Below, piece by piece: positions 8,355 through 16,804 of a stretch of DNA of 21,842 bases. Made by a program: the position numbers and the translations under genes. Source of the stretch: Ignavibacteriaceae bacterium (lineage in GTDB: Bacteria > Bacteroidota > Ignavibacteria > Ignavibacteriales > Ignavibacteriaceae); the NCBI GenBank assembly GCA_025455085.1, contig JALONF010000004.1, positions 1 through 21,842 on the forward strand. The letters run 5' to 3'. Within the stretch, counting starts at the first letter, position 1; the number at the start of each line of letters is the position of its first letter. The notes under the pieces were generated by a model. That model worked only from the letters and a program-made list of their open reading frames with translations. It was not told where the DNA came from and ran no database searches.

Positions 8355-9449
8355 CTAAGCTGAAAAAGCATCGTCGAAAAATTTAATTAGCTTTTCAGTA
8401 TACCTTTCCAACGTATATTCCCTATTGAATTCTTCTTTAGCTTGCTTTCCATAACCACTAGCTTGATTTCGATCTGAACTCATTTCCAGAATGGATTGAT
8501 ATAACTCATCTGGTTTATTGATATTAAAAAGTAGCCCATTCTTCTTATGCAAAATAAATTCATCGTTACCAGGAATATTGGAAGCAATAATTGGCAATCC
8601 TGAAGCCGCAGCCTCAAGTAAAGCTAATGAAAATCCTTCTGATCTTGAGGGAAGAAGAAACATGTCCATCGCTTTATAGTACTCGTAAATATTGTCTATG
8701 AATCCAGGCATTACGATTCTATTTTCAGGAATGCCAAATGTTGAAGCATATTCAAAAACTTCTTTTTGGTTTTCTTTTGGAATTCCTATTATCAGCAGCA
8801 CAAATCTTTCATCCAGCTTTGAAAATGCTTTAAAAAGAATATCAAAGCCCTTCCTTTCTTTATGAAACCAGCTTGATATCCCCAAAACGATTCTATCTTT
8901 CATTTCAAACTGATTCCGAATCTTCTCGTCAGATATTTTCGAAATATCAGATGATTCCTCGGTTGTATTATGGATAACGTGCACTCTGTTTTTTTTGATT
9001 CCTACTTTAAATAAACTCTCGGCAACACCGCGACTGCAAGCAATCATATAATCAAAATATCTGTTATAAATTAGAGAACCAATGAATGGTGTACTTAATG
9101 AAATGTTCTGTCTGTATGCAATACTTAAAATTTCTTTTTTGAATTTTGCCTTGAGTTTCATCACAACTTTCCTATCCTGCGAGTGATAGGCCACTGCAAA
9201 ATTTGGTCTCTCTCCTTCAAAATTATCCAAAACATTTTTTAACAGCAGAGATAGCTTTTGTCTGCTATCGAGTTCAGTAATTGGTATTCCTTTTTCTAAA
9301 GCTCTTTTTTTGGTTAAAGAATCTTTAGAAACAAAAAGTTTTACCTGATGACCTTTATCTATCAAAGCTTTTGAGCTCAATACAGCCATCTTCGCACTTC
9401 CTGCGTAACCGTCACCAAAACTGAATTGAAATATTTTGTAAATCATCAA
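8355..9449 (-). CDS. glycosyltransferase family 4
   Basis: This 364-residue GT-B retaining glycosyltransferase is likely to work on lipopolysaccharide or another surface glycan. The N-terminal acceptor domain opens IYKIFQFSFGDGYAGSAK, a glycine-rich loop as in other GT4 enzymes. The C-terminal donor domain starts about residue 185 (RIVLGISSWFHKERKGFDIL). It carries the E-x7-E motif as SEGFSLALLEA (E271, E279), followed by SGLPIIASNIPGNDEFI and NGLLF, the usual nucleotide-sugar pocket. There is no signal peptide and no transmembrane helix. Two adjacent ATGs (9447-9449 and 9444-9446) are equally possible. It converges on the upstream GT9 gene with a 13-base gap and diverges from the second GT9 gene, so three sugar transferases cluster here on different transcripts. 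The sugar cannot be named from the sequence. Confidence 0.87.
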   Translation of the reverse strand: MMIYKIFQFSFGDGYAGSAKMAVLSSKALIDKGHQVKLFVSKDSLTKKRALEKGIPITELDSRQKLSLLLKNVLDNFEGERPNFAVAYHSQDRKVVMKLKAKFKKEILSIAYRQNISLSTPFIGSLIYNRYFDYMIACSRGVAESLFKVGIKKNRVHVIHNTTEESSDISKISDEKIRNQFEMKDRIVLGISSWFHKERKGFDILFKAFSKLDERFVLLIIGIPKENQKEVFEYASTFGIPENRIVMPGFIDNIYEYYKAMDMFLLPSRSEGFSLALLEAAASGLPIIASNIPGNDEFILHKKNGLLFNINKPDELYQSILEMSSDRNQASGYGKQAKEEFNREYTLERYTEKLIKFFDDAFSA

Positions 9450-9484
9450 GAATTTTATTTTCTGATATTCAGAAGAATTATGTT

Positions 9485-9492
9485 TAATTTTG
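9485..9492 (+). promoter_or_regulatory. TAnnTTTG promoter candidate for GT9/metE-like/ispE run
   Basis: TAATTTTG matches the Bacteroidota-type -7 element TAnnTTTG and lies 60 bases before the ATG of the second GT9 gene. No convincing -33 element is visible, so support is moderate. Confidence 0.35.
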
Positions 9493-9518
9493 CATAGAAT
9501 AAGCGAACACTGCTATTT

Positions 9519-9526
9519 CAAAATTA
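9519..9526 (-). promoter_or_regulatory. TAnnTTTG promoter candidate for GT4 gene
   Basis: On the minus strand this reads TAATTTTG, the same octamer as the plus-strand element at 9485-9492. It would start transcription about 60 bases before the GT4 gene. The two elements face each other, so the transcripts would overlap slightly. Confidence 0.3.
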
Positions 9527-9552
9527 CAAATAAATGAACGATGGATTAAATT

Positions 9553-10704
9553 ATGCCTAAAGAAATCCCATCCTGTAAAAGATTTTCTGGTTACAAGCCT
9601 TGCTTACCAGACCATAATTGCTGGGAAGATGGTTGCAAAGATAACATCCCGGTTGGGACTAAAATACTTATCATCAATCTCGATGCTATGGGAGATGTAT
9701 TGATGACAACAGCACAATTACCTGCAATCAAAAGAAAATTTCCCGAATCAACTATTTACTGGGTTACTTTAAAAAATGCTGCTCCTCTTCTCTATAATAA
9801 TCCGCATGTTGATCACGTTTATAATTTCGACGCAGAATCTATATTGATACTTCAGCAAATTAAATTCGATTATGTTATGAACGTTGATAAGTCACAACAA
9901 TCTTGTGCCTTTCTTAATAGTTTGGATTCAAAGATTAAGTTAGGATTTGGACTTGATTCAGATGGGAAAATAATCCCCAAGAATAATGGAGCACATTACA
10001 ATTTTAATCTTGGAATGGACGATCATTTAAAGTTTAAAGTCAACCAACGAACCGGCCAGAATTATTTGGCAGAAACCTTTGAGCTTGATTATAACAGAGA
10101 TAAATATATCTTCGAATTTATTGAAGAGGAAAAGCTCTACATTGAAAACTATAAAAAGAAAGTGGGCATCAAAAAGAAAGATAAAATTATTGGATTTAAT
10201 ACAGGCTGCTCCGAGCTCTATCCGAATAAGAAGATGACAGTTGAACAACATATTTATCTTATTCGTCAACTTCTAAAAAAGAAATATAAAATAGTTCTAC
10301 TTGGCGGACCGGAGGATGCCCAACGAAATGCAGAAATTTATTCTCACTTTAAAGGGAGAATAATCAACACTCCAACTACAGAAGGATTAAGGCGAGGTAT
10401 CTGCTATGAAAGCATTGCAGATATAGTAGTTACAGGTGATTCTCTCGGAATGCACATAGCTATCGCCCTAAGAAAATTTGTAATTGCCTGGTTTGGTGTA
10501 AGCTGCTGGACTGAAATTGATTTATACGATCACGGAGTAAAAATATTCCAAAAAGAATTGTTCTGTTCTCCCTGTTGGAAGAAACAATGTCCATACAATC
10601 TTGAATGTATAAAGCTGATTGATCTTGATCAGATTCTATCTGAGATAGATAAATTCTTTTTATCAAAATTCGGCTCCAAGAATGTTATTAAAAAATCCAT
10701 TTAA
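9553..10704 (+). CDS. glycosyltransferase family 9 with extra N-terminal Cys module
   Basis: This 383-residue GT9 protein is heptosyltransferase-like. The core starts about residue 37 with KILIINLDAMGDVLMTT, whose D48 matches the family Asp. The donor loop is TGDSLGMH (294-301). The C-terminal cluster is C-x2-C-x4-C-x5-C (C338, C341, C346, C352), spaced exactly as in the other GT9 protein of the window. In front of the core is a 30-residue extension with four more cysteines (C8, C17, C23, C28) in CKRFSGYKPC and HNCWEDGC, which could bind a metal. I recall similar N-terminal modules in some other GT9 proteins. It shares little else with the 7316-8341 protein, so the two are probably not recent duplicates. 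The ATG at 9553 is the only good start. Its end overlaps the next gene by 23 bases, so the run continues as one operon. Confidence 0.85.
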   Translation: MPKEIPSCKRFSGYKPCLPDHNCWEDGCKDNIPVGTKILIINLDAMGDVLMTTAQLPAIKRKFPESTIYWVTLKNAAPLLYNNPHVDHVYNFDAESILILQQIKFDYVMNVDKSQQSCAFLNSLDSKIKLGFGLDSDGKIIPKNNGAHYNFNLGMDDHLKFKVNQRTGQNYLAETFELDYNRDKYIFEFIEEEKLYIENYKKKVGIKKKDKIIGFNTGCSELYPNKKMTVEQHIYLIRQLLKKKYKIVLLGGPEDAQRNAEIYSHFKGRIINTPTTEGLRRGICYESIADIVVTGDSLGMHIAIALRKFVIAWFGVSCWTEIDLYDHGVKIFQKELFCSPCWKKQCPYNLECIKLIDLDQILSEIDKFFLSKFGSKNVIKKSI

Positions 10705-11560
10705 AACTAAGTCATCAAAACCATTAGTGCTTGATGGTGCTATGGGAAGTTATCTTCAACAAAAAGGAATTTTAACCGATAATGTTCTGTGGACAACAAA
10801 TATAAACCATAATAATCCTGACCTAATCCTTAAAACTCACCTTGAGTATATCAATGCGGGAGCAGATATAATTACTACCAACACATTCAGGACAAATCCT
10901 GCCTCACTATCAAAAGCCGGTATAGACACTGCAGCTGAATATGTAAAAGAAGCTGTTCATCTTGCAAAGCAGGCTTCGATGGGAAGTAAAGTTCTTACTG
11001 CCGGCTCAAACGCGCCTACTGAAGATTGTTATCAAAAAGAGAGAACTCTAAGCAATAATGAACTTAAAGAAAATCACAAGTACCATCTTGATTTACTTAT
11101 AGATAGCGGTGTTGATTTTGTCCTAAATGAAACTCAAAGTCATTTTGATGAATTAAAGATTATTTGCGATCATTGTGATAAAAATGAAATACCTTATATC
11201 GTCAGTCTTTATGTTTTAGATAACTTTAAAATTTTATCCGGAGAAAGTCTGGATAATATTTTATCATTCTTAAGAGATCATGGGGTTATCGCGATAAGTT
11301 TCAATTGCATATCACCAAACTTATTTCTGAATATAATTGGGAGCATACAACTACCTGAGAGATGGGGATACTATTTAAATTGCGGAAGCGGCCTCATAAC
11401 TGATAAAATTATTAGTTGTGGAATTCAGCCAGATGAGTATCTTAAATTTGTTGAGAAATCTCTTGAATATAAACCAGTATTCATCGGTTCTTGTTGTGGA
11501 TCTAGCCCTGCGCATACAAAAAAAATCAGAGAATATTTAGATGGACAAATTTATAGTTGA
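10682..11560 (+). CDS. homocysteine S-methyltransferase family protein
   Basis: This 292-residue zinc-dependent methyltransferase of the MHT/BHMT/MetH N-terminal family (Pfam S-methyl_trans) transfers a methyl group to homocysteine to give methionine. The barrel begins VLDGAMGSYLQQKG (16-29) and continues with ADIITTNTF (61-69) and VDFVLNETQS (144-153). The three zinc-ligand cysteines are visible: C209 in FNC and C271-C272 in GSCCGSSPAHT. The methyl donor could be S-methylmethionine, betaine or S-adenosylmethionine, and the sequence does not decide. It lacks the cobalamin and folate domains of full MetH. Both ends overlap neighbours, 23 bases with the GT9 gene and 20 bases with ispE, so translation is probably coupled. 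There is no obvious metabolic link to either neighbour. Confidence 0.88.
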   Translation: MLLKNPFKTKSSKPLVLDGAMGSYLQQKGILTDNVLWTTNINHNNPDLILKTHLEYINAGADIITTNTFRTNPASLSKAGIDTAAEYVKEAVHLAKQASMGSKVLTAGSNAPTEDCYQKERTLSNNELKENHKYHLDLLIDSGVDFVLNETQSHFDELKIICDHCDKNEIPYIVSLYVLDNFKILSGESLDNILSFLRDHGVIAISFNCISPNLFLNIIGSIQLPERWGYYLNCGSGLITDKIISCGIQPDEYLKFVEKSLEYKPVFIGSCCGSSPAHTKKIREYLDGQIYS

Positions 11561-12395
11561 ATCCCCTGCTAAAATAAATCTGGGTTTAAATGTCGTCAGA
11601 AAGCGGGAAGATGGATATCATGATCTGGAGACGATTTTTATTCCACTTTCCCTTTCTGATAAAATAACTTTTAATAAATCGAATAAATCCTCTTTCCGAA
11701 CTGATTCTGAATTACTAAATCAATTAAAAGACAATTTAATTCTTAAAGCCATTAGACTACTGCAAGATTTTACAGACAGAAAATTTGTCTTGGATATTCT
11801 CGTTGAAAAAGTAATACCAATCGGTGGTGGACTAGGAGGCGGAAGTTCCAATGCTGCGACAACTCTAAAAACGGTTAATAAAATGTTTGACCTTGGACTT
11901 AGCTATCTAGAATTATCTAAAATAGCCATAGAACTCGGCTCTGATGTTCCATATTTCTTAGATCCGGTTCCTTCCTATGCTAAGTCAAGAGGTGAAATAC
12001 TTCATCCTCTGGGAATAGAAATTCTCTACCCTATCCTGGTTGTTAACCCACGAATCAAGATCGATACTGGATGGGCTTTCAAAAAGATCAGACCGGCACA
12101 TCCGATTATGAATCTAAGAGATATTTTGAATAAAGGAATAATTGATTTTCATAGGCTTAAGTCGTATGTGAAGAATGATTTTGAAGCAGTTGTGTTTAAC
12201 GAGTTCCCCTTAATTGAACAAATTAAAGAACAATTTTACCAACAAGGTGCAGAATTTGCTTTGCTGAGTGGAACCGGCTCAACGGTCTATGGCATATTTT
12301 CGAATCTACAAAAGGCCAACTTGGCAGAAAAACATTTCAAACAAAATTATTTTACTTATTTAAATAATCCTTTTACAAAGGGTTCAATTAGCTGA
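11541..12395 (+). CDS. ispE: 4-diphosphocytidyl-2-C-methyl-D-erythritol kinase
   Basis: This 284-residue GHMP-family kinase performs the ATP-dependent fourth step of the MEP (non-mevalonate) isoprenoid pathway. The N-terminus SPAKINLGLNV (8-18) includes the conserved K11. The phosphate-binding loop is PIGGGLGGGSSNAA (93-106). The catalytic Asp is D135 in GSDVPYFL, and the C-terminal LSGTGSTVYG matches the last GHMP motif. One deviation: the family's usual 'GxA...GRGE' stretch reads PSYAKSRGE here (144-152), so the second Gly is Ser. The length is normal (E. coli 283). The start lies inside the previous gene (20-base overlap). The end overlaps the convergent LD-carboxypeptidase gene by 8 bases. 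It implies that the organism makes isoprenoids by the MEP route. Confidence 0.95.
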   Translation: MDKFIVESPAKINLGLNVVRKREDGYHDLETIFIPLSLSDKITFNKSNKSSFRTDSELLNQLKDNLILKAIRLLQDFTDRKFVLDILVEKVIPIGGGLGGGSSNAATTLKTVNKMFDLGLSYLELSKIAIELGSDVPYFLDPVPSYAKSRGEILHPLGIEILYPILVVNPRIKIDTGWAFKKIRPAHPIMNLRDILNKGIIDFHRLKSYVKNDFEAVVFNEFPLIEQIKEQFYQQGAEFALLSGTGSTVYGIFSNLQKANLAEKHFKQNYFTYLNNPFTKGSIS

Positions 12396-13329
12396 CACCA
12401 CTCTCCAAAAAATCCAGATATCCTTTTGTCACATTTAATTTTATTTTCAATCCAATAGGCAAAGTAACTATATCTTTAATATGACCGTGAGGAAATGAGC
12501 GAATCACCGGAATATCAAGTGGACTTAGATAATGATCGCAAACTTCTTCGAAGGATAGAGTTTTCTTTTTCACATCTGATTCATTGCAATCAACAAAACT
12601 GCCAAGAATTATTCCTTTTACCTTTTTAAAAACTTTGTTCAATCTTAATTGATTAAACATTCTATCAATTTTATATGGTGGTTCACTTATATCCTCCAAA
12701 AATAGAATTTTGTTTTTTAAGTCAGGTAAATAACCTGTCCCCAATAATGATGTAAATACTGCTAAGTTTCCTCCAATAATTATTCCGGAAACTTCATTGG
12801 AACTAAGAAGTGAAAGCCTATTTATTTTGGGAAAAATAATCCTTCCAGGATTTTTGTTTGATGATATTATCCGCCAGAAATTTTCTTCAGTAAAAGTGCT
12901 TACTTCTTTAGAAAAGTTTGGAACAACCATTGGTCCGGCAAAAGTGATAAGATTTGCTTTTCGTAGAAACGCCATTTGTAGTGAAGTGATTTCACTGAAA
13001 CCAATAAATATTTTCGGATTGTTTCGAATTATTTTATAATCAATTTTGTCAAGTAATCTAAATGCACCATATCCTCCTCTTAAACAAAATATTGCCTTCA
13101 CTCTTTTATCGGCAAACATTTGATGAATGTCATCAGCTCTTTCCTCATCTGTTCCAGCTAAATATCCTCTACTTTTTCCAACATTATTTCCAAGAATAGT
13201 ATGATAGCCTAATCCCTCTATATATTGAACACCACTTTTAATCAGTGATAAGTCTCCAGGAGAAGAAGCCGGTGAAATTATTCCTATCAGATCTCCCTTT
13301 TTAAGTTTATTTGGTTTAATAATTATCAT
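12388..13329 (-). CDS. S66 LD-carboxypeptidase (LdcA/MccF family)
   Basis: This 313-residue serine peptidase of family S66 cleaves the bond between the meso-diaminopimelate and the terminal D-Ala of murein tetrapeptides during cell-wall recycling. MccF-like members instead cleave microcin C-type compounds. The nucleophile is S112 in IGFSEIT. Family alignment gives E212 (FLEDISEPPYKIDRM) and H283 (FPHGHIKD) as the other triad members. The N-terminal motifs KGDLIGIISPAS and LRGGYGAFRLL (83-93) are typical. There is no signal peptide, so it acts in the cytoplasm like E. coli LdcA. The ATG is at 13327-13329. The gene is convergent with ispE (8-base overlap) and divergent from the nonulosonate-like operon, with a 224-base gap in between. 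Confidence 0.9.
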   Translation of the reverse strand: MIIIKPNKLKKGDLIGIISPASSPGDLSLIKSGVQYIEGLGYHTILGNNVGKSRGYLAGTDEERADDIHQMFADKRVKAIFCLRGGYGAFRLLDKIDYKIIRNNPKIFIGFSEITSLQMAFLRKANLITFAGPMVVPNFSKEVSTFTEENFWRIISSNKNPGRIIFPKINRLSLLSSNEVSGIIIGGNLAVFTSLLGTGYLPDLKNKILFLEDISEPPYKIDRMFNQLRLNKVFKKVKGIILGSFVDCNESDVKKKTLSFEEVCDHYLSPLDIPVIRSFPHGHIKDIVTLPIGLKIKLNVTKGYLDFLESGVS

Positions 13330-13553
13330 CTTGGATTTAATTCTAATTTTCTATGTAAAAAATTGTATTTATTCCAGCTTAATGCAAGACTGATTATTAA
13401 TTAATTGTTAATTTTTTTCAGAGCTACTTAGTAATTCTAACTTTTATGTGATTCTAATCAAATCTTTCAAAGTAACTTTAAATTGCATCTATTAAGATTT
13501 ATTATTTTTATATATTTCAATCTACAAAAGGTGGTTATTTCTAAAATTGTAAC

Positions 13554-14618
13554 ATGAAAAAGAAAAAAATTTTATACATCTGTGGTTCGATGAATCAGAC
13601 CACGCAAATGCACAAAATATCCCTCGAATTACCGGAACATGAGGCTTACTTCACACCATTTTTTGCTACCGGCTTTTTAGAGTTTCTAAACAAATTAAAA
13701 TTAGTTGAATACACAATTTTAGGCGAAAAATATAAGCAGAATACGCTCAAATATTTAGTAGAGAATAATCTAAATATAGATTTTCGTGGTAAGAATGATA
13801 ATTATGATTTGGTTATAACTTCTCAGGATATTACTGTTCCTGGCAATATTAAAAAATTTAAAACCATTCTTGTTCAGGAAGGTATGACCGACCCGCCTGA
13901 TTGGCGATACCATGTTACCAGATTTTTACATCTTTACAGATGGTGTGCAAGTACTTCAATGACAGGATTGTCTCATCAGTACGACTACTTTTGTGTTGCA
14001 TCCGACGGTTTCAGGACACAATTCATTGAAAGAGGTATCAACCCAAATAAAATTCGTGTAACTGGGATACCAAACTTTGATAATTTATCTGAAATGAAAG
14101 AACTGAAGTTTGAGCATAAGAACTTTGTCTTAGTAGCGACTTCAGATATTAGAGAGACACTTAAATATGAGAACAGAAAAAAACTCATAAATTTTGCACT
14201 TAAAATAGCTAACGGAAGGAAACTTATCTTTAAACTTCATCCGAATGAAAATGTAAAGAAACGAGTTGCAGAAATAAAAAAATACGCCCCTGATGCTTTT
14301 GTCTATCATGGTGTAAGTATCGATCCATTGCTGGCTAATTGTGATGTTCTAATCACACGATTTTCCAGTACAATTTTTCCTGCACAGGTTTTAGGAAAAG
14401 AAGTTTATTGCGATATCGATAATGATGAATTAAAAAAATTGGTCCCAATCCAAAATAACGGTTCATCCGCAAAAAATATTGCAGAGGTTGCAAATGAATT
14501 GCTGGCAACCCAATCTGTTGAAAGACCAAAAGAAAAAGACAAATACTATTCTGACTTAATACATCACATAAAGTATCCTTTAAAACGCAAATTAGCCCGA
14601 ACACATACCGGGCATTAA
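13554..14618 (+). CDS. GT-B-like protein, possible surface-glycan transferase
   Basis: This 354-residue protein opens the operon. I cannot place it in a named family. It looks like a two-domain GT-B fold related to the CDP-glycerol transferase, capsule (Kdo-transferase) and UDP-GlcNAc 2-epimerase groups. The N-terminal half ends with YFCVASDGFRTQFIERG and IRVTGIPNFDNL (~145-180). The C-terminal half has LIFKLHPNENVKKR (~223-236), CDVLITRFSSTIFPAQVLGK (262-281) and a spacing typical of nucleotide-sugar pockets. There is no signal peptide or membrane helix. Next to a CMP-sugar synthetase and a NeuB-like synthase, it could be the transferase that uses the CMP-activated sugar, or an epimerase that feeds the pathway. 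The first is my preferred inference. The start ATG has no close ribosome binding site. Confidence 0.6.
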   Translation: MKKKKILYICGSMNQTTQMHKISLELPEHEAYFTPFFATGFLEFLNKLKLVEYTILGEKYKQNTLKYLVENNLNIDFRGKNDNYDLVITSQDITVPGNIKKFKTILVQEGMTDPPDWRYHVTRFLHLYRWCASTSMTGLSHQYDYFCVASDGFRTQFIERGINPNKIRVTGIPNFDNLSEMKELKFEHKNFVLVATSDIRETLKYENRKKLINFALKIANGRKLIFKLHPNENVKKRVAEIKKYAPDAFVYHGVSIDPLLANCDVLITRFSSTIFPAQVLGKEVYCDIDNDELKKLVPIQNNGSSAKNIAEVANELLATQSVERPKEKDKYYSDLIHHIKYPLKRKLARTHTGH

Positions 14619-14628
14619 TCATTCAAAA

Positions 14629-15438
14629 TTGACTACCTCTCCTAAAATTGTTACGGTCATTCAAGCTCGAATGGGTTCAACTCGACTTCCAGGTAAAGTT
14701 ATGCTTCCACTTGCAGGTAAACCTTTAATCATAAGAATGCAAGAACGACTAAGTTTGTCAAGATATGCTGGAAAAATAATTATTGCTACTACTGATGATG
14801 AGTCTGATGATCAATTATTCAGACTTTGCAAACAGAATAACTTAAATATATTTCGTGGTCATTCACTTGATTTGCTTGATCGTCATTATCGAGCAGCTAA
14901 GAAATTTAACGCCGATGTTGTGATAAAAATACCTTCCGATTGCCCGTTGATTGACCCCGAAATAATTGATAAAGTCATCCAGTATTATATTAGCAATAGA
15001 GATAAATTTGATTTTGTGAGTAACCTTCATCCCCCAACTTATCCTGATGGGAATGATGTGGAGATTATGAGTATCAAGGTGTTGGAAGATGCATGGATAA
15101 ATGCTAAAAAAGATTTTGAGCGAGAGCATACTACTCCCTACATTTGGGAGAATCCTGATAAATTCAGAATTGGGAATGTAGTTTGGGAAACAGGACTTGA
15201 TTACTCAATGACTCACAGATTTACTATCGATTACAACGAAGACTATGAGTTTATAAAGAGAATTTACGATGAGTTATATGAGGATAACAAAAGATTTCGT
15301 TTAAAAGATATCTTAGCGCTTCTTGAGAAAAAGCCTGAGATTAAAAAAATTAACGAAATGTATACCGGAGTTAATTGGTACAGAAACCATCTCGATGAAC
15401 TAAAAACAATCTCTGCGATGCAAACGAAGAAGATTTAG
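14629..15438 (+). CDS. cytidylyltransferase, SpsF / CMP-sugar synthetase type
   Basis: This 269-residue nucleotidyltransferase of the CTP_transf_3 (Pfam PF02348) group, which includes CMP-sialate and CMP-Kdo synthetases and SpsF, activates a keto-deoxy acid with CTP. The N-terminal CTP-binding motif is IQARMGSTRLPGKVM (11-25), the SpsF version of the family signature. The substrate and metal region includes IPSDCPLIDPEIID (101-114) with D104 and D109. The start must be the TTG at 14629, because the only nearby ATG falls inside the nucleotide-binding motif. It begins 10 bases after the previous stop. Neighbouring NeuB-like and KdsC-like genes indicate that the activated sugar is a nonulosonic or Kdo-like acid rather than a hexose. 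Confidence 0.85.
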   Translation: MTTSPKIVTVIQARMGSTRLPGKVMLPLAGKPLIIRMQERLSLSRYAGKIIIATTDDESDDQLFRLCKQNNLNIFRGHSLDLLDRHYRAAKKFNADVVIKIPSDCPLIDPEIIDKVIQYYISNRDKFDFVSNLHPPTYPDGNDVEIMSIKVLEDAWINAKKDFEREHTTPYIWENPDKFRIGNVVWETGLDYSMTHRFTIDYNEDYEFIKRIYDELYEDNKRFRLKDILALLEKKPEIKKINEMYTGVNWYRNHLDELKTISAMQTKKI

Positions 15439-15468
15439 TGTTAATAATAATTTAATATCAATAAAGCT

Positions 15469-16803
15469 ATGCCGAATAAAGTTGAATTCAATAAAGACTA
15501 TCCATCGATAAATAAATCCGATGAACTATACAAAAAAGCATTAGAACTTATCCCTTGTACAACTCAGACTCTCGCTAAAGGACCACAGCAAAATGTTAAA
15601 GGAGTTGCTCCAAAATATTTAGTCAGAGGAAAAGGTTCGCACGTTTGGGATGTTGACGGAAATGAATATCTGGATTTTAATATGGCTATCGGTCCTCTTT
15701 CACTTGGATATGCTTACGATAAAGTTGATGAAGCCATAAAGAAACAACTGGAAGATGGAATAACTTTTTCTTTAATGCATCCACTGGAAGTTGAAGTAGC
15801 AGAACTATTAAACAAAGTTATTCCAAATGCTGAATCAATAAGGTATAGTAAATCAGGCGCTGATGTTACTTCGGCTGCAATAAGAGTTGCAAGGGCTTAT
15901 ACTAAACGAGAAAAAGTTTTATGCTGCGGATACCACGGCTGGCACGACTGGTATATTTCTGTAACTGATAGGAACGCTGGCATTCCAAAAGCTGTTCAGG
16001 ATTTAACTTTTACAATTAATTACAATGATATTCAATCAGTTATTGATTCCATAGATGATGACACGGCTGCAGTTATTTTAGAACCATTTGTATTCGAAGC
16101 TCCAAAAGATAATTTTCTACAAAAGTTAAGAGAGGTTTGTGATAAAAATGGAACGCTTTTAATATTTGATGAAATGTGGACCGGTTTCAGAATTGCACTT
16201 GGCGGTGCACAGGAATATTTTGGAATTAAAGCTGATCTGGCTTGTTTTTCGAAAGCTGTTGCTAATGGAATGCCCATCGGAATACTCGTCGGCAAAAAGG
16301 AGATAATGAAAGTCCTTGAGAAGGACGTCTTCTTTTTTACAACTTTCGGTGGTGAAGCATTATCATTAGCAGCCGCAAAAACAACAATCAATGAACTGAA
16401 AGAAAAGAACGTTCTAGCTTATCTGGCTAAGCAAGGTAAAAAGCTTAAAGATGGTTATAATCAAATTGCTGCTGAATTAGATATGCCCTATACTAAATGT
16501 ATCGGTTATGAATGTCGTTCAATCATAACCTTTGATGCTTCTGCCGGAAATCCTCTGGAAATGAAATCGCTTGTTCAGCAGGAAATGATCAAACGTGGAG
16601 TACTCTGGGGCGGTTTTCATAATATGAGCTTCTCTCATTCCGATGCTGATGTTGAATATACATTAAAAGCTTACCATGAAGTTCTTCCGATTCTAAAAAA
16701 AGCAGTAGATGAAAAAAATGTTAGCAGTTATCTCAGGGGCGAACCAGTAGAACCTGTATTTAGAAAAGTAACTAACTTCAATACAAAACCAAAGAAGAAA
16801 TAA
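15469..16803 (+). CDS. class-III aminotransferase, glutamate-1-semialdehyde aminomutase-like
   Basis: This 444-residue PLP enzyme belongs to the aminotransferase class-III/HemL group. The PLP Lys is K262 in CFSKAVANGMPIG. The cofactor Asp is D234 in IFDEMWTGFR, and the phosphate region is SKSGADVTSAAIRVARA (127-143), close to the GSAM motif. True HemL makes 5-aminolevulinate, but this gene lies in a sugar-acid operon, has a Thr/Pro-rich N-terminal stretch (LIPCTTQTLAKGP) and ends with LRGEPVEPVFRKV. I recall these features from GSAM-like proteins in O-antigen and nonulosonate clusters. I infer that it aminates a keto or aldehyde sugar, perhaps one oxidised by the SDR encoded next. It starts 30 bases after the cytidylyltransferase. 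The SDR start is 1 base after its stop. Confidence 0.8.
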   Translation: MPNKVEFNKDYPSINKSDELYKKALELIPCTTQTLAKGPQQNVKGVAPKYLVRGKGSHVWDVDGNEYLDFNMAIGPLSLGYAYDKVDEAIKKQLEDGITFSLMHPLEVEVAELLNKVIPNAESIRYSKSGADVTSAAIRVARAYTKREKVLCCGYHGWHDWYISVTDRNAGIPKAVQDLTFTINYNDIQSVIDSIDDDTAAVILEPFVFEAPKDNFLQKLREVCDKNGTLLIFDEMWTGFRIALGGAQEYFGIKADLACFSKAVANGMPIGILVGKKEIMKVLEKDVFFFTTFGGEALSLAAAKTTINELKEKNVLAYLAKQGKKLKDGYNQIAAELDMPYTKCIGYECRSIITFDASAGNPLEMKSLVQQEMIKRGVLWGGFHNMSFSHSDADVEYTLKAYHEVLPILKKAVDEKNVSSYLRGEPVEPVFRKVTNFNTKPKKK

Positions 16804-16804
16804 A

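Noticed and set aside
12388..12395. Eight-base convergent overlap of ispE and the LD-carboxypeptidase gene.
   Set aside because: Both proteins have normal C-termini. This is ordinary compaction with no sign of a truncated gene.
13392..13412. TTAATT-type repeats with one 11-bp step in the gap before the 13.5 kb operon, possibly another Pho-like site.
   Set aside because: Only two units, overlapping other TTAAT copies in a very AT-rich stretch, and no TAnnTTTG at the matching distance.
16732..16767. The aminotransferase tail LRGEPVEP resembles the translation of a short interspersed palindromic repeat seen in several genomes.
   Set aside because: Similar 'L.GxPVEPVFR' tails occur, as I recall, in related sugar-operon aminotransferases, and the DNA here is not a good palindrome. 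A real protein C-terminus is more likely.
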